A stretch of 9,564 bases of DNA from Flavobacteriaceae bacterium (GTDB taxonomy: Bacteria; Bacteroidota; Bacteroidia; Flavobacteriales; Flavobacteriaceae), in the NCBI GenBank assembly GCA_013042255.1, contig JABDQK010000313.1, forward strand, positions 1 to 9,564. The letters are read 5' to 3'. The notes below the pieces were generated by a model. It made no database searches and had not been told where the DNA came from. It saw only the letters and a program-made list of their open reading frames with translations. Shown piece by piece: positions 1 to 8,044 of the stretch. A program made the position numbers and the translations under genes. The stretch's first letter is position 1. Each line of letters starts with the position of its first letter.

Positions 1-1535
1 AGAATAGATTCGGTCCAATTTCCTTTGATATAATCGTAATAGCTCTGATCACTTCCCATCCAGATCAGCAACGACTGCTGGAATTGACGTGTGTCAAATA
101 GCTCCTTAATAGTGGGCTGCATCAGGCTGTAATGGCCTTTCTTAATCTGAGTATCACCCCAGGACTCCAGATAGTGATTCGCAGCTGCAGTAAACTGGGT
201 ACGTTCGGTAGTTTCATTCCAATTGGTCGAGAAAGTAACTGACAACTCTACTTTTTCAAGTCCTTCAGCAAAATCTGTTGCATTTGGCAAAGTATACATG
301 GGATTTACCCCATCCATAACCAGCAGGCCAACGTTACCTGCCTTCATATCATTAATCAACTGCTGTACCTCAGCATTCTTGCCTTTCCTGATATATTTTG
401 GTGCTTGTGCATCGAATGCTTCACTGCCCAGCATTTCATTGATGGCGAGAACAACCCTTTGGACATCAACGTCATCCAAACCGCTTACAACTACTGCTTT
501 ACTTCCCTTGCTCCTGATTTCAGCCGCAACACTATCTACCATTGCCAAAGCACCTTCACTAAGATCAGTGCTAACTCTGCTGTTATTCAGTTTCCCGTAA
601 ATGGCTGCCAGGGCCTTTTTCTGCTCTGAGGGTCTCAGGGGCACTCTTTGGTCGGCATTGGCTCCGGTAAGGGACATATTGGCTTCAAACTGCACATGCC
701 TCGACATCTTACCTGCTTTGGGCACACGCCCTTTGGAATATCCGGCATCGTAGCCACCTCCCTGCCAGTCGGCAAGAAAATCAGCACTGAAAGAGACAAT
801 CAGTTCTGCTTTTTCAAAATGATAATCTGCAAGTGCTCTCTCCCCGTAAGCCATTTCAAAGGCATCTAATGCGGCACTCTCAGATATTGCATCATAAGTA
901 ATATGCTTCGCATTGGGATTGGCTGCAATAAAATCTGCAATAAGTTTTTCTGTAGAAGGACTCGCGTAGGTCTGGGTGAGTAAAACTGCCTGTTTAGCAG
1001 TTCCGTTAATTGCACCGAGTTTTGATTTTACTGAAGCATCGAGCAGCGCCCAATCAACAGCCTCTCCATTAGACAAGGGGCCCTGTAATCTGGTACTGTC
1101 ATAAAGCGAAAGCACTGAAGCCTGCACTCTGGCGTTAGCTCCACTGTGGGTAGCAGCTTCTTTGTTATTTTCAACTTTTATAGGTCGTCCTTCTCTGGTT
1201 TTGATAAGAATACTGGCAAAATCATATCCATTTGCCATAGTGGTGGCATAGTAGTTAGCCACTCCAGGAATAATCTGTTCTGGTTTCACTACATAGGGAA
1301 TCGACTTGATCACTGGTCCTTCACAAGCGGCAAGTGAAGCTGCTGCTGTACTGAAGCCTACATATTTAAGGAAGTCTCTACGGTTAGTTTTAGAATCCGA
1401 CAGACGTTCCTTATCCCCCAGAAATTCATCAACCGGAATTTCTTCAGGAAACTCGTTATCTCTTAGCTTCTGAATATTGGAATCAGAGGGAATCAGGTCC
1501 GCTTCGTTTTTCCAGTATATTTTATTTGATGCCAT
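1..1535 (-). CDS. actB: ActB, molybdopterin oxidoreductase-like subunit of alternative complex III (5' part, cut by window edge)
   Basis: Begins at the ATG at 1535 and stays open for 511 codons to the left edge without a stop. The family is normally around 1000 residues, so roughly half is seen and the C-terminal Fe-S ferredoxin-like half is missing. About 50 residues precede a twin-arginine motif, NRRDFLK (residues 51-57), followed by a short hydrophobic stretch ending in the lipobox-like LAAC with Cys71. This fits the Tat-variant-translocated molybdopterin oxidoreductase family of ACIII. Downstream are family-typical blocks: VLSLYDSTRLQGP, GVNPMYTLP (from residue 409) and NHYLESWGD. Cys71 is the only cysteine in the 511 residues, so the CxxCxxxC cluster motif of true molybdo-enzymes is absent, as expected for the cofactor-less ActB domain. 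ActB should sit on the periplasmic side and carry Fe-S clusters towards the c-hemes. The gene starts 34 bp after actA and is surely co-transcribed. No Shine-Dalgarno is visible. Confidence 0.9.
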   Translation of the reverse strand, partial: MASNKIYWKNEADLIPSDSNIQKLRDNEFPEEIPVDEFLGDKERLSDSKTNRRDFLKYVGFSTAAASLAACEGPVIKSIPYVVKPEQIIPGVANYYATTMANGYDFASILIKTREGRPIKVENNKEAATHSGANARVQASVLSLYDSTRLQGPLSNGEAVDWALLDASVKSKLGAINGTAKQAVLLTQTYASPSTEKLIADFIAANPNAKHITYDAISESAALDAFEMAYGERALADYHFEKAELIVSFSADFLADWQGGGYDAGYSKGRVPKAGKMSRHVQFEANMSLTGANADQRVPLRPSEQKKALAAIYGKLNNSRVSTDLSEGALAMVDSVAAEIRSKGSKAVVVSGLDDVDVQRVVLAINEMLGSEAFDAQAPKYIRKGKNAEVQQLINDMKAGNVGLLVMDGVNPMYTLPNATDFAEGLEKVELSVTFSTNWNETTERTQFTAAANHYLESWGDTQIKKGHYSLMQPTIKELFDTRQFQQSLLIWMGSDQSYYDYIKGNWTESI

Positions 1536-1569
1536 ACGATCTATCTGTAATTAGCTTCTTTAATATTTC

Positions 1570-2946
1570 TTAATAGTGACATTTTCCGCACTCGAGTCCA
1601 CCTAGCTGGGCGGCCGTCAGATTCTCTACCTCATATTTCTCTGATAATGCCTTGTGTATCTTTTCGTAGTAAGCATTGTCTTCCACATTGACATTAGTCT
1701 CCCGGTGACAATTAATACACCAGCCCATAGTCAGTGGTGCATACTGATACATAATCTCCATCTCCTCCACCGGACCATGGCAGGTCTGGCATTCGATTCC
1801 CGCTACAGATACATGCTGTGAATGATTGAAATAGGCAAGGTCGGGTAAGTTGTGAATCCGAACCCATTCAACAGGTTGAGATTCCCCGGTATACCTTTGT
1901 TCTTCCTCATTCCAACCCACCGCTTTATAAAGTTTTTTGATTTCAGCGGTATAGAATTCATTAGTATAACCATTGGCCAGGTCTTCCTGGGTAGGACCTT
2001 CAGGATTACCTTTGTACTCGTAAATCGATTTGTGACAATTCATACAAACATTGAGTGACGGTATTCCTGAGTGCTTGGATACCCGGGCAGAAGAGTGACA
2101 GTATTTACACTCTATTTTGTTGTCTCCTGCATGGATTTTATGGGAGTAGTGTATGGGTTGTATAGGCTGATATCCCTGATCTAATCCAATCTGCATCATC
2201 CAGCCATAGGCGTAGTAAGCACTGGCCAGTAAAAGAAATATTACAGAAACCAGTACCAGGAATTGATTTTTTGCAAAAGCCTTCCATATGGGCATTCTCT
2301 TTTCCGCCTTGGCTTTTTCAACGACCACCCCATTGGCTTCTGCAATCCTTCTAAGGGTTGCATTTACCAGGTATAGCATCATCACAAGAAGTCCGAATAC
2401 TAAAACCAGTGCCCCCAGGATTACTTCATTGGTAATTCCTGATGTAGGTGCTCCCCCGGCAGGCTCTGCTGCTGTAGCTACTGCCTGAACTGGTGCAGGT
2501 GGTGGAGCTGCAGTATATGCTAAAATATCATCGATATCGGTATTGCTCAGCGTTGGAAAAGCAGTCATTGCCGCCTGATTGTATTCCTCGTAGATTTTGT
2601 TGGCGTAGGCATCTCCTGAGGCGATCATCCCGGCGCTGTTTTTAATCCATGTGTACAACCATTCTTTATCCAGGCCTTCTTCTTCAGCCAGTCTGGTCTC
2701 CACATTCGCAAGTGCAGGACCGGTCATTTTCCGGTTTAACGCATGACAGGCAGCACAATTCTGATTGAATAGTTGCTTTCCTTTTGCGGCATCCCCTCCG
2801 GTGGCTGCATCAGCAGCCTCCTCAGTGGCTTCAGCAGGAACAACAGCCTGGTCTTGAGCTAATATATTATTTGAAGTAAGTAGAAAAACTACCAAAAAAA
2901 TACCGAAAAATGTAGAAATCTGAGCGCGGTACGGAACCTTTTTCAT
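1570..2946 (-). CDS. actA: ActA, hexaheme cytochrome c subunit of alternative complex III with fused monoheme domain
   Basis: A 458-residue membrane cytochrome, first gene of the ACIII operon. A signal peptide (about residues 5-30, ending ILAQ) leads to a class I-like monoheme cytochrome c domain: CAACH at 64-68, TGPAL at 75-79, and Met127 in MTAFP as the likely sixth ligand. After an Ala/Pro-rich linker (146-168) come two membrane helices (about 174-196 and 229-250). Then follows a pentaheme cytochrome c7-like module with CKYCH (280), CMNCH (301), CQTCH (386), CINCH (410) and CGKCH (453); the last motif ends one residue before the stop. Five-heme ActA passes electrons from the ActB Fe-S clusters to an acceptor cytochrome or oxidase. 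The extra N-terminal heme domain could serve as a tethered exit carrier (inference). The ATG at 2946 is followed by the basic n-region MKKVPYR, which supports this start. A TAnnTTTG promoter lies about 85 bp upstream. Confidence 0.93.
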   Translation of the reverse strand: MKKVPYRAQISTFFGIFLVVFLLTSNNILAQDQAVVPAEATEEAADAATGGDAAKGKQLFNQNCAACHALNRKMTGPALANVETRLAEEEGLDKEWLYTWIKNSAGMIASGDAYANKIYEEYNQAAMTAFPTLSNTDIDDILAYTAAPPPAPVQAVATAAEPAGGAPTSGITNEVILGALVLVFGLLVMMLYLVNATLRRIAEANGVVVEKAKAEKRMPIWKAFAKNQFLVLVSVIFLLLASAYYAYGWMMQIGLDQGYQPIQPIHYSHKIHAGDNKIECKYCHSSARVSKHSGIPSLNVCMNCHKSIYEYKGNPEGPTQEDLANGYTNEFYTAEIKKLYKAVGWNEEEQRYTGESQPVEWVRIHNLPDLAYFNHSQHVSVAGIECQTCHGPVEEMEIMYQYAPLTMGWCINCHRETNVNVEDNAYYEKIHKALSEKYEVENLTAAQLGGLECGKCHY

Positions 2947-3031
2947 ATTGAAATTATTTCTATCGAAATATTGGCACGATAATTTCTTTAAGCTAGCTAA
3001 TAAAGAAGTTTATCGCCAATTTAATTGCGGT

Positions 3032-3039
3032 CAAAAATA
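3032..3039 (-). promoter_or_regulatory. Likely actA promoter, -7 element TATTTTTG
   Basis: Read on the minus strand, this octamer matches the Bacteroidetes -7 consensus TAnnTTTG exactly. No convincing -33 TTTG is seen at the normal distance upstream. It would give a leader of roughly 80 nt before the actA ATG at 2946. The position in the divergent interval supports it; the missing -33 box lowers certainty. Confidence 0.45.
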
Positions 3040-3117
3040 CGACATTGACTTTATTTGGGAAATCCTTAACTATTGATAATTGATAATTTATACCTATTCT
3101 AAATAAGCTTTCCTTAT

Positions 3118-3146
3118 TCTGTTTAAGCTCTAATAAATTACCTTTG
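3118..3146 (+). promoter_or_regulatory. Likely promoter of the SPOR-domain gene
   Basis: TACCTTTG at 3139-3146 is an exact match to the Bacteroidetes -7 consensus TAnnTTTG. TCTG at 3118-3121, 17 bases upstream, is a one-mismatch match to the -33 TTTG box. Transcription would start near 3152, leaving a leader of about 25 nt before the ATG at 3179. Confidence 0.55.
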
Positions 3147-3148
3147 CA

Positions 3149-3162
3149 AACAACTGATAATT
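3149..3162 (+). repeat. 14-bp direct repeat, left copy
   Basis: AACAACTGATAATT occurs here, upstream of the SPOR gene start, and again identically at 3539-3552 across its stop codon. Flanking bases differ on both sides. The copies are 390 bp apart and bracket the gene. This may be chance in AT-rich sequence. Confidence 0.5.
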
Positions 3163-3178
3163 TCAATTGCCTAACCCT

Positions 3179-3547
3179 ATGAGAAACGCAATATACACGC
3201 TGTTTTTACTCTTTTTGCCGCTTGTGGGTCTGGCCCAGAAAGGGGTCGTCACAGTTGAACAAGATCCGGAGATCACCAGACTCCTGGATATTTATAAAAA
3301 GAAGAATTCCAAAACGGAATACTACACTATCCAGATCGGTTTTGGTTCCTATGCCGAGGCAACGATCCTGGAAGATGATGCCTCAATGGATTTCCCTCAA
3401 TACAGGTCGAAAATTATATTTGACTCCCCTACCTACAGGGTTCATTTGGGCCGGTTTAAAAATAAACTAGACGTTGAGAGAACGTTTGCTGAAGTTCGAA
3501 AGAAATATCCGCAATCTATTATCCTGAAACCCATCACCAACAACTGA
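3179..3547 (+). CDS. Small exported SPOR-domain protein
   Basis: A 122-residue protein. The reading frame extends upstream to a TTG at 3167, but the ATG at 3179 is preferred because it starts a textbook signal peptide (MRNAIYTLFLLFLPLVGLAQ, cleavage near residues 19-20). A short basic linker (KKKNSK, 40-45) leads into a SPOR domain at about 48-119. It has the usual beta-alpha-beta pattern: YYTIQIGFGSY, then TYRVHLGRFKNKLDVERTFAEVRKKYP, then SIILKP. SPOR domains bind denuded peptidoglycan glycan strands, often at division sites. In this minimal form there is no membrane helix after the signal and no lipobox cysteine, so the mature protein should be soluble in the periplasm. The gene stands alone, divergent from actA and convergent with infB. 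Its particular cellular role cannot be told from sequence. Confidence 0.85.
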   Translation: MRNAIYTLFLLFLPLVGLAQKGVVTVEQDPEITRLLDIYKKKNSKTEYYTIQIGFGSYAEATILEDDASMDFPQYRSKIIFDSPTYRVHLGRFKNKLDVERTFAEVRKKYPQSIILKPITNN

Positions 3548-3552
3548 TAATT
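3539..3552 (+). repeat. 14-bp direct repeat, right copy
   Basis: This copy is identical to 3149-3162. It contains the last two Asn codons and the TGA stop of the SPOR gene, so at least part of it is constrained as coding sequence. Confidence 0.5.
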
Positions 3553-3567
3553 AATTAGACTCGAAAT

Positions 3568-3600
3568 AAAAAAACCCTTGCCGTTCAGCAAGGGTTTTTT
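3568..3600. terminator. Bidirectional intrinsic terminator between the SPOR gene and infB
   Basis: A perfect stem, CCCTTGC (3575-3581) with GCAAGGG (3588-3594), closes a 6-nt loop. It is flanked by an A-run on the left (3568-3574) and a T-run on the right (3595-3600), which extend the stem by A:T pairs. Read either way it is a hairpin followed by a U-tract. It lies 20 bp after the SPOR stop and 19 bp after the infB stop, so it serves both convergent genes. Confidence 0.93.
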
Positions 3601-3619
3601 ACTTAGATTATCTATATTC

Positions 3620-6295
3620 TTACAAGGTCTTTTTGACCGCAACTTCCTGAAAGGCTTCAACGATATCACTTTCTTTGATGTCATTGTAATTCTTTATCTG
3701 AAGACCGCAATCATATCCTTTGCTCACCTCTTTCACGTCATCTTTAAATCGTTTCAGGGACGCAAGGACTCCTGTATAAATCACCACCCCATCCCTGATG
3801 AGTCGGATATTCGAATTCCTGAATATCTTACCACTGGTCACCATACACCCGGCAATTGTACCGATCTTGGAAATCTTGAAAGTTTCCCTGATTTCAGCCG
3901 TTCCGGTAATTTCTTCTTTTATCTCTGGTGACAACATACCTTCCATGGCGTCTTTAAGGTCGTTGATCGCATCGTAAATAATAGAATACATCCTGATATC
4001 GATCTCTTCCTTATCCGCAATGTCTCGTGCATTGCCCATTGGCCTTACATTAAATCCGATCACAATCGCATCGGAAGCAGAAGCCAGGAGCACATCAGAT
4101 TCTGTGATGGCACCCACTCCTTTGTGAATGATATTTACCTGGATCTCATCCGTTGACAATTTCTGGAAGCTATCAGTAAGTGCTTCTACAGAACCATCCA
4201 CATCCCCTTTGAGGATTATGTTCAGCTCTTTGAAATCACCAAGTGCGATTCTTCGTCCGATCTCATCAAGGGTGATATGTCGTTGTGTTCTAACGGATTG
4301 CTCTCGGAGTAACTGACTCCTTTTAGCAGCAATTTGCTTGGCTTCACGCTCATCCTGAAGGACATTGAATTTATCCCCCGCTTGAGGAGCTCCGTCTAAT
4401 CCAAGAATTGAGATTGGCGTGGAGGGACCTGCTTTTTCTACAGATTTACCCCGCTCATCCTGCATTGCTTTGACTTTACCACTGCAGGTTCCTGCGAGAA
4501 CATAGTCTCCAATTTTCAGTGTTCCTGCCAGGACCAAAACAGTAGAAACATAACCTCTTCCCTTGTCGAGAAAAGCTTCCACTACCGTTCCGGTAGCTAA
4601 TTTATCCGGATTAGCTTTCAATTCGAGTAATTCTGCTTCCAGAATAACCTTCTCCAGTAATTCTTTTACCCCTTCTCCTGTCTTTGCGGAGATATCATGT
4701 GATTGTATTTTACCTCCCCAGTCTTCAACCAGGAGATTCATGGCTGCCAGTCCTTCCTTAATTTTATCAGGATTGGCATTGGGTCTGTCTATTTTGTTAA
4801 TCGCAAAAACAATTGGCACCCCGGCTGCCTGGGCATGACTTATCGCTTCCTTGGTCTGGGGCATGATATCGTCGTCTGCAGCAATTACGATGATGGCAAT
4901 ATCAGTTACCTGAGCACCTCTTGCCCTCATCGCCGTAAAGGCTTCGTGACCAGGTGTATCGAGGAAGGCTATTTTCTGTCCATTCTCCAATTCGACACCA
5001 TAAGCACCAATATGCTGGGTGATGCCACCACTTTCCCCGGCAATTACATTTTCCTGCCGGATGTAATCCAAAAGCGATGTCTTACCGTGATCTACATGTC
5101 CCATTACTGTGACGATAGGTGCCCTTGGCTGAAGATCTTCGGGCGCATCCACTTCTTCTTCTATAGATTCTTCTATATCAGCAGTTACGAATTCCACTTC
5201 ATAACCGAATTCGTCGGCTACAATTGAAAGGGTTTCTGCATCGAGTCGCTGGTTCATGGTTACCATGATCCCCAGTGACATACATGCGGAGATAATCTGC
5301 GTGCTGGGCACATCCATCATGGTTGCCACCTCCCCCACTGTAACAAACTCGGTTACTTTAAGTACCTTGCTATCCAATTCCTGCTGTTCCAGGTCTTTTT
5401 CGGATTGTTGCTTGTGCTGGTCTCTTTTGTCTCTTCTGTATTTTGCCCCTTTGCCTTTTTTAGACTTGCCCTGTAATTTTTCAAGGGTTTCTCTAACCTG
5501 TTTTTGTACTTCTTCCTCTGTGGGTTCCACTTTAGAGCTTACACCAGCTCTTGACCCTCTTTTATCGTCAGTCCTTCCACGTCTACCTCCACGGGGGCCG
5601 GAGTCACTAATAATACGTTTTCTTCTTTTCTTTCTGTCTTTTGGATCAGGCTTAGCAGCTGCCTCTTTTTTCTTCTTGGGCTTTTCAAACTTGGTAAGAT
5701 CTATCTTATCGCCCATGATCTTGGGCCCGGATAGTTTCTGATACTTTGTCTCAATGGCCTCAGGCTCTTCTTCTTCTTTCGGCTCTTCTTTAGTTTTTTT
5801 CTCAGTAGCTTTAACTGCTTTCTCTTTCTTTTTCGCGGGTTTTGCAGCGGGAGCAGCTTCTTTTTTTACTTCAGGTTCAGCAGCGGCCTCAGGTTCAACA
5901 ACTTTCTCCTCCTCTTTCGGTTTTTTGTCGCTTTCAAGATCGATCTTACCCACCATTTTGGGGCCGGAAAGATCTGCTTTAGCTTTTACAACTTCGGAAG
6001 CCGCGGCTCTTTTTTCGCGAGCCAGACGCCTTTCTTCCTGTTCCTGTTCGAGTTGTAGTCTTATAGCCTCCTTCTCCTTGCGCTTTTCCTCCCCGACCTC
6101 GATAGAAGCCACTTTTTTGCTCATATCGGTCTGGAATTCATCTAAGAGAACCTGGTGCACCTCCTCAGAAATCTTCGTAGTAGGACGCGCATCGATTTTG
6201 TGCCCTTTGGAGGCAAGAAAATCGACCGCCCTGTCGAGGGAGATGTTCAGTTCTCTCAGAACTTTATTAAGCCTTATTTTTGCATTGTCTGCCAT
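3620..6295 (-). CDS. infB: Translation initiation factor IF-2
   Basis: An 891-residue GTPase that places initiator fMet-tRNA on the 30S subunit and promotes 50S joining. The ATG at 6295 opens directly into an IF2_N helical domain (about 5-54). A long charged linker (55-300) is rich in Lys, Glu, Ala and Arg and probably disordered. It contains a duplicated LSGPK-G-KIDL motif (109-120 and 188-200) and an Arg/Gly patch (232-250). A second IF2_N domain spans about 310-370. The G domain has all motifs intact: G1 GHVDHGKT (399-406), G2 [10 protein letters not shown] (423-432), G3 DTPGH (446-450), G4 NKID (500-503) and G5 SAKTG (536-540). Domains II, III and IV follow to the C-terminus, including the fMet-tRNA-binding C2 region with [11 protein letters not shown]. 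It is the last gene of rimP-nusA-infB, 42 bp after nusA, and ends at a strong terminator. An internal start giving a shorter IF-2 form cannot be judged from sequence. Confidence 0.98.
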   Translation of the reverse strand: MADNAKIRLNKVLRELNISLDRAVDFLASKGHKIDARPTTKISEEVHQVLLDEFQTDMSKKVASIEVGEEKRKEKEAIRLQLEQEQEERRLAREKRAAASEVVKAKADLSGPKMVGKIDLESDKKPKEEEKVVEPEAAAEPEVKKEAAPAAKPAKKKEKAVKATEKKTKEEPKEEEEPEAIETKYQKLSGPKIMGDKIDLTKFEKPKKKKEAAAKPDPKDRKKRRKRIISDSGPRGGRRGRTDDKRGSRAGVSSKVEPTEEEVQKQVRETLEKLQGKSKKGKGAKYRRDKRDQHKQQSEKDLEQQELDSKVLKVTEFVTVGEVATMMDVPSTQIISACMSLGIMVTMNQRLDAETLSIVADEFGYEVEFVTADIEESIEEEVDAPEDLQPRAPIVTVMGHVDHGKTSLLDYIRQENVIAGESGGITQHIGAYGVELENGQKIAFLDTPGHEAFTAMRARGAQVTDIAIIVIAADDDIMPQTKEAISHAQAAGVPIVFAINKIDRPNANPDKIKEGLAAMNLLVEDWGGKIQSHDISAKTGEGVKELLEKVILEAELLELKANPDKLATGTVVEAFLDKGRGYVSTVLVLAGTLKIGDYVLAGTCSGKVKAMQDERGKSVEKAGPSTPISILGLDGAPQAGDKFNVLQDEREAKQIAAKRSQLLREQSVRTQRHITLDEIGRRIALGDFKELNIILKGDVDGSVEALTDSFQKLSTDEIQVNIIHKGVGAITESDVLLASASDAIVIGFNVRPMGNARDIADKEEIDIRMYSIIYDAINDLKDAMEGMLSPEIKEEITGTAEIRETFKISKIGTIAGCMVTSGKIFRNSNIRLIRDGVVIYTGVLASLKRFKDDVKEVSKGYDCGLQIKNYNDIKESDIVEAFQEVAVKKTL
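5696..5734 (-). repeat. IF-2 linker repeat, copy 2 ([13 protein letters not shown])
   Basis: This encodes residues 188-200 of IF-2. It matches residues 109-120 except for M/I and V/M exchanges and one extra Asp. Both copies are followed by a Lys-Pro-Lys charged stretch, so the repeat unit may be larger. Confidence 0.7.
5936..5971 (-). repeat. IF-2 linker repeat, copy 1 ([12 protein letters not shown])
   Basis: This encodes residues 109-120 of IF-2, the partner of the copy at 5696-5734. It is a short ordered-looking motif in an otherwise low-complexity charged linker, which suggests a binding or docking element (inference). Confidence 0.7.
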
Positions 6296-6337
6296 AAATA
6301 CTATTTACTCTCTTATTTTTTTTCGCTAATATATAGC

Positions 6338-7570
6338 TTAATCTTCAAACTCGGCCTTTAGGATACGTACCACATCGAGTATCGTTTCTTCTTCAAGATC
6401 GGTCCTTTTTACCAAATCATCCACATCCTGTTCCAAAACACTTCTGGCCGTATCCAGGCCTATTTTCTTTAATTCTTCAATGACCCAGCTTTCAATTTCA
6501 TCTGAAAATTCTGTGAGTTCCACATCCTCTTCAACACCTTCTCTGAATACATCGATCTCATATCCAGTGAGCTGTCCTGCCAATCGAATATTGTGTCCTC
6601 CGCGACCAATTGCCTTGGAAACCTCTTCTGGTTTCAGGTACACCTGTGCCGTCATGTTTTCATCATTCAGCTTTACCGTCGACACACGGGCAGGGCTCAA
6701 TGACCTGGTAACCATTAGCTGAGGATTATTCGTCCAGTTAATCACATCTATATTCTCATTCCCCAGTTCTCTTACAATACCGTGAATACGAGATCCTTTC
6801 ATCCCAACGCAGGCACCAACGGGATCAATTCTATCATCATAGGAGTCAACCGCAACTTTTGCTTTCTCCCCCGGGATACGCACAGCTTTCTTTATTGTAA
6901 TAAGGCCGTCGAAAACCTCAGGGATTTCCTGAAAGAACAGCTGCTCAAGAAATATCGGAGAGGTCCTAGACATGATGATCATAGGCTTGTTTCCTTTCAG
7001 TTCAACGCTTTCAATGATTCCCCTTACGTTATCCCCTTTTCTGAAAAAATCAGAGGGAATCTGCTTGTCCTTAGGCAGGATAATTTCATTTCCTTCATCG
7101 TCGAGGAGGATGATGGCCTTATGCCTTATGTGGTGCACCTCAGCGGTGTATATCTCACCTTCGAGGTCTTTGAATTGCTTGTAAATGGTAGTATTGTCGT
7201 GCTCATGTATCTTAGAGATCAGATTTTGCCTGAGTGCCAGAATAGCCCTTCTCCCCAGGTCGATCAGTTTTACTTCCTCAGAAACATCTTCCCCTACTTC
7301 AAAATCGGGCTCAATTTTCCTGGCTTCAGACAACGATATTTGTTCATTTGGTTCTTCTACCTCTCCATCTTCCACAACGACACGGTTTCTCCAAATTTCC
7401 AAATCCCCTTTATCCGGATTGATAATGATATCAAAGTTGTCATCTGATCCAAATTTCTTCTTGAGGGCATTTCTGAATACATCTTCCAAAATTGCCATCA
7501 AGGTTACCCGGTCGATGAATTTATCATCTTTGAATTCCGAGAACGATTCGATCAATGCGATATTTTCCAT
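6338..7570 (-). CDS. nusA: Transcription termination/antitermination factor NusA (short form)
   Basis: A 410-residue RNA polymerase-binding factor that modulates pausing, termination and antitermination. The order is: N-terminal RNAP-binding domain (about 1-130), S1 RNA-binding domain (about 136-202, starting LEGEIYTAEV), KH1 with GMKG (256-259), and KH2 with GRGG (322-325). A single C-terminal helical, helix-hairpin-helix-like acidic segment follows (about 355-410). The E. coli protein is 495 residues with two acidic repeats; here only one such segment is present, which I take as normal for this phylum. The start at 7570 gives the conserved NusA opening, with IALIESFSEFKDDKFID. It lies 12 bp downstream of the rimP stop and 42 bp ahead of infB, all on one transcript. 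NusA is an RNA-binding regulator, so feedback on its own operon through the leader hairpin at 8062-8083 is conceivable but unproven. Confidence 0.98.
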   Translation of the reverse strand: MENIALIESFSEFKDDKFIDRVTLMAILEDVFRNALKKKFGSDDNFDIIINPDKGDLEIWRNRVVVEDGEVEEPNEQISLSEARKIEPDFEVGEDVSEEVKLIDLGRRAILALRQNLISKIHEHDNTTIYKQFKDLEGEIYTAEVHHIRHKAIILLDDEGNEIILPKDKQIPSDFFRKGDNVRGIIESVELKGNKPMIIMSRTSPIFLEQLFFQEIPEVFDGLITIKKAVRIPGEKAKVAVDSYDDRIDPVGACVGMKGSRIHGIVRELGNENIDVINWTNNPQLMVTRSLSPARVSTVKLNDENMTAQVYLKPEEVSKAIGRGGHNIRLAGQLTGYEIDVFREGVEEDVELTEFSDEIESWVIEELKKIGLDTARSVLEQDVDDLVKRTDLEEETILDVVRILKAEFED

Positions 7571-7582
7571 TCTGATCTAAAA

Positions 7583-8044
7583 TTAAAATTTAAGTACTAC
7601 GTTCGCTTTTATTATTTCTGAATAGGGGACCGCTTTTGTTTTTACAACTGTGGTCTTGCCCTTCCCAACAGGTTTAGGCTCCCTTGCTTTCCACTCTAGC
7701 GTCACTCCCTCTTCAGAGGCTTTCACCAAAGTTCCTTCTATGGTTGACTCGGAGGTCTTAACTTTAAGTTTTCTTCCAATATTCTTCTGATACTGCCGTG
7801 GCATCGTCATGGGCTCTGTAGCACCAGGAGAGGTCACTTCCAATGAAAAATCTATGGTTTCCCTGTCCAGATTATGTTCAATTGCCCTGCTCACAGTCAT
7901 ACAGTCTTCGAGGGTTACCCCTTTATCTCCGTCAATAATAATCCTTATCTGATTTGCCGGACTAACCGAAAAATCAATAAGAAATAGTTCCGGGTTCTCT
8001 TTCAATACCTGGTTTAAAAGTACCTCTGCCTGTTCCTTCAACAT
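7583..8044 (-). CDS. rimP: Ribosome maturation factor RimP
   Basis: A 153-residue cytoplasmic protein needed for late maturation of the 30S subunit. The frame continues upstream to a TTG at 8059, but the ATG at 8044 is chosen. The five extra codons would start inside the U-tract of a leader hairpin, and MLKEQAEVLLNQVL is a natural RimP N-terminal helix. The N-terminal alpha/beta domain contains the signature IRIIIDGDKGVTLEDCMTVSR and LEVTSPGATEPM. The C-terminal SH3-like barrel runs from about residue 88 to the end (GRKLKVKT to AVPYSEIIKANVVLKF). The length matches the family. First gene of the rimP-nusA-infB operon, with its own promoter and a leader of about 60 nt. No Shine-Dalgarno is seen; the sequence ahead of the ATG is U-rich (TTGTATTT). 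Confidence 0.96.
   Translation of the reverse strand: MLKEQAEVLLNQVLKENPELFLIDFSVSPANQIRIIIDGDKGVTLEDCMTVSRAIEHNLDRETIDFSLEVTSPGATEPMTMPRQYQKNIGRKLKVKTSESTIEGTLVKASEEGVTLEWKAREPKPVGKGKTTVVKTKAVPYSEIIKANVVLKF

Noticed and set aside
2981..3010. Inverted repeat in the actA leader around AGCTAGCT
   Set aside because: AT-only stem with a C-A mismatch in the minus-strand RNA and a 10-nt loop, and no T-tract. Too weak to call a regulatory hairpin or operator.
3068..3090. Short tandem ATTGATAATTGATAATT sequence as a possible operator
   Set aside because: Two and a half AT-rich units with no clear spacing to either promoter; similar strings occur by chance in this intergenic region.
3167..3178. TTG start extending the SPOR protein by four residues
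   Set aside because: The ATG at 3179 gives a normal signal peptide directly; the extension adds MPNP ahead of it without benefit.
5754..6329. Long Ser/Phe-rich frame of 191 codons antisense to the start of infB
   Set aside because: It mirrors the Lys/Glu/Ala-rich IF-2 linker on the other strand, which removes antisense stops. It shows no domain, signal or promoter. Antisense frames at 4703-5227, 5256-5741 and 6782-7447 are rejected for the same reason.
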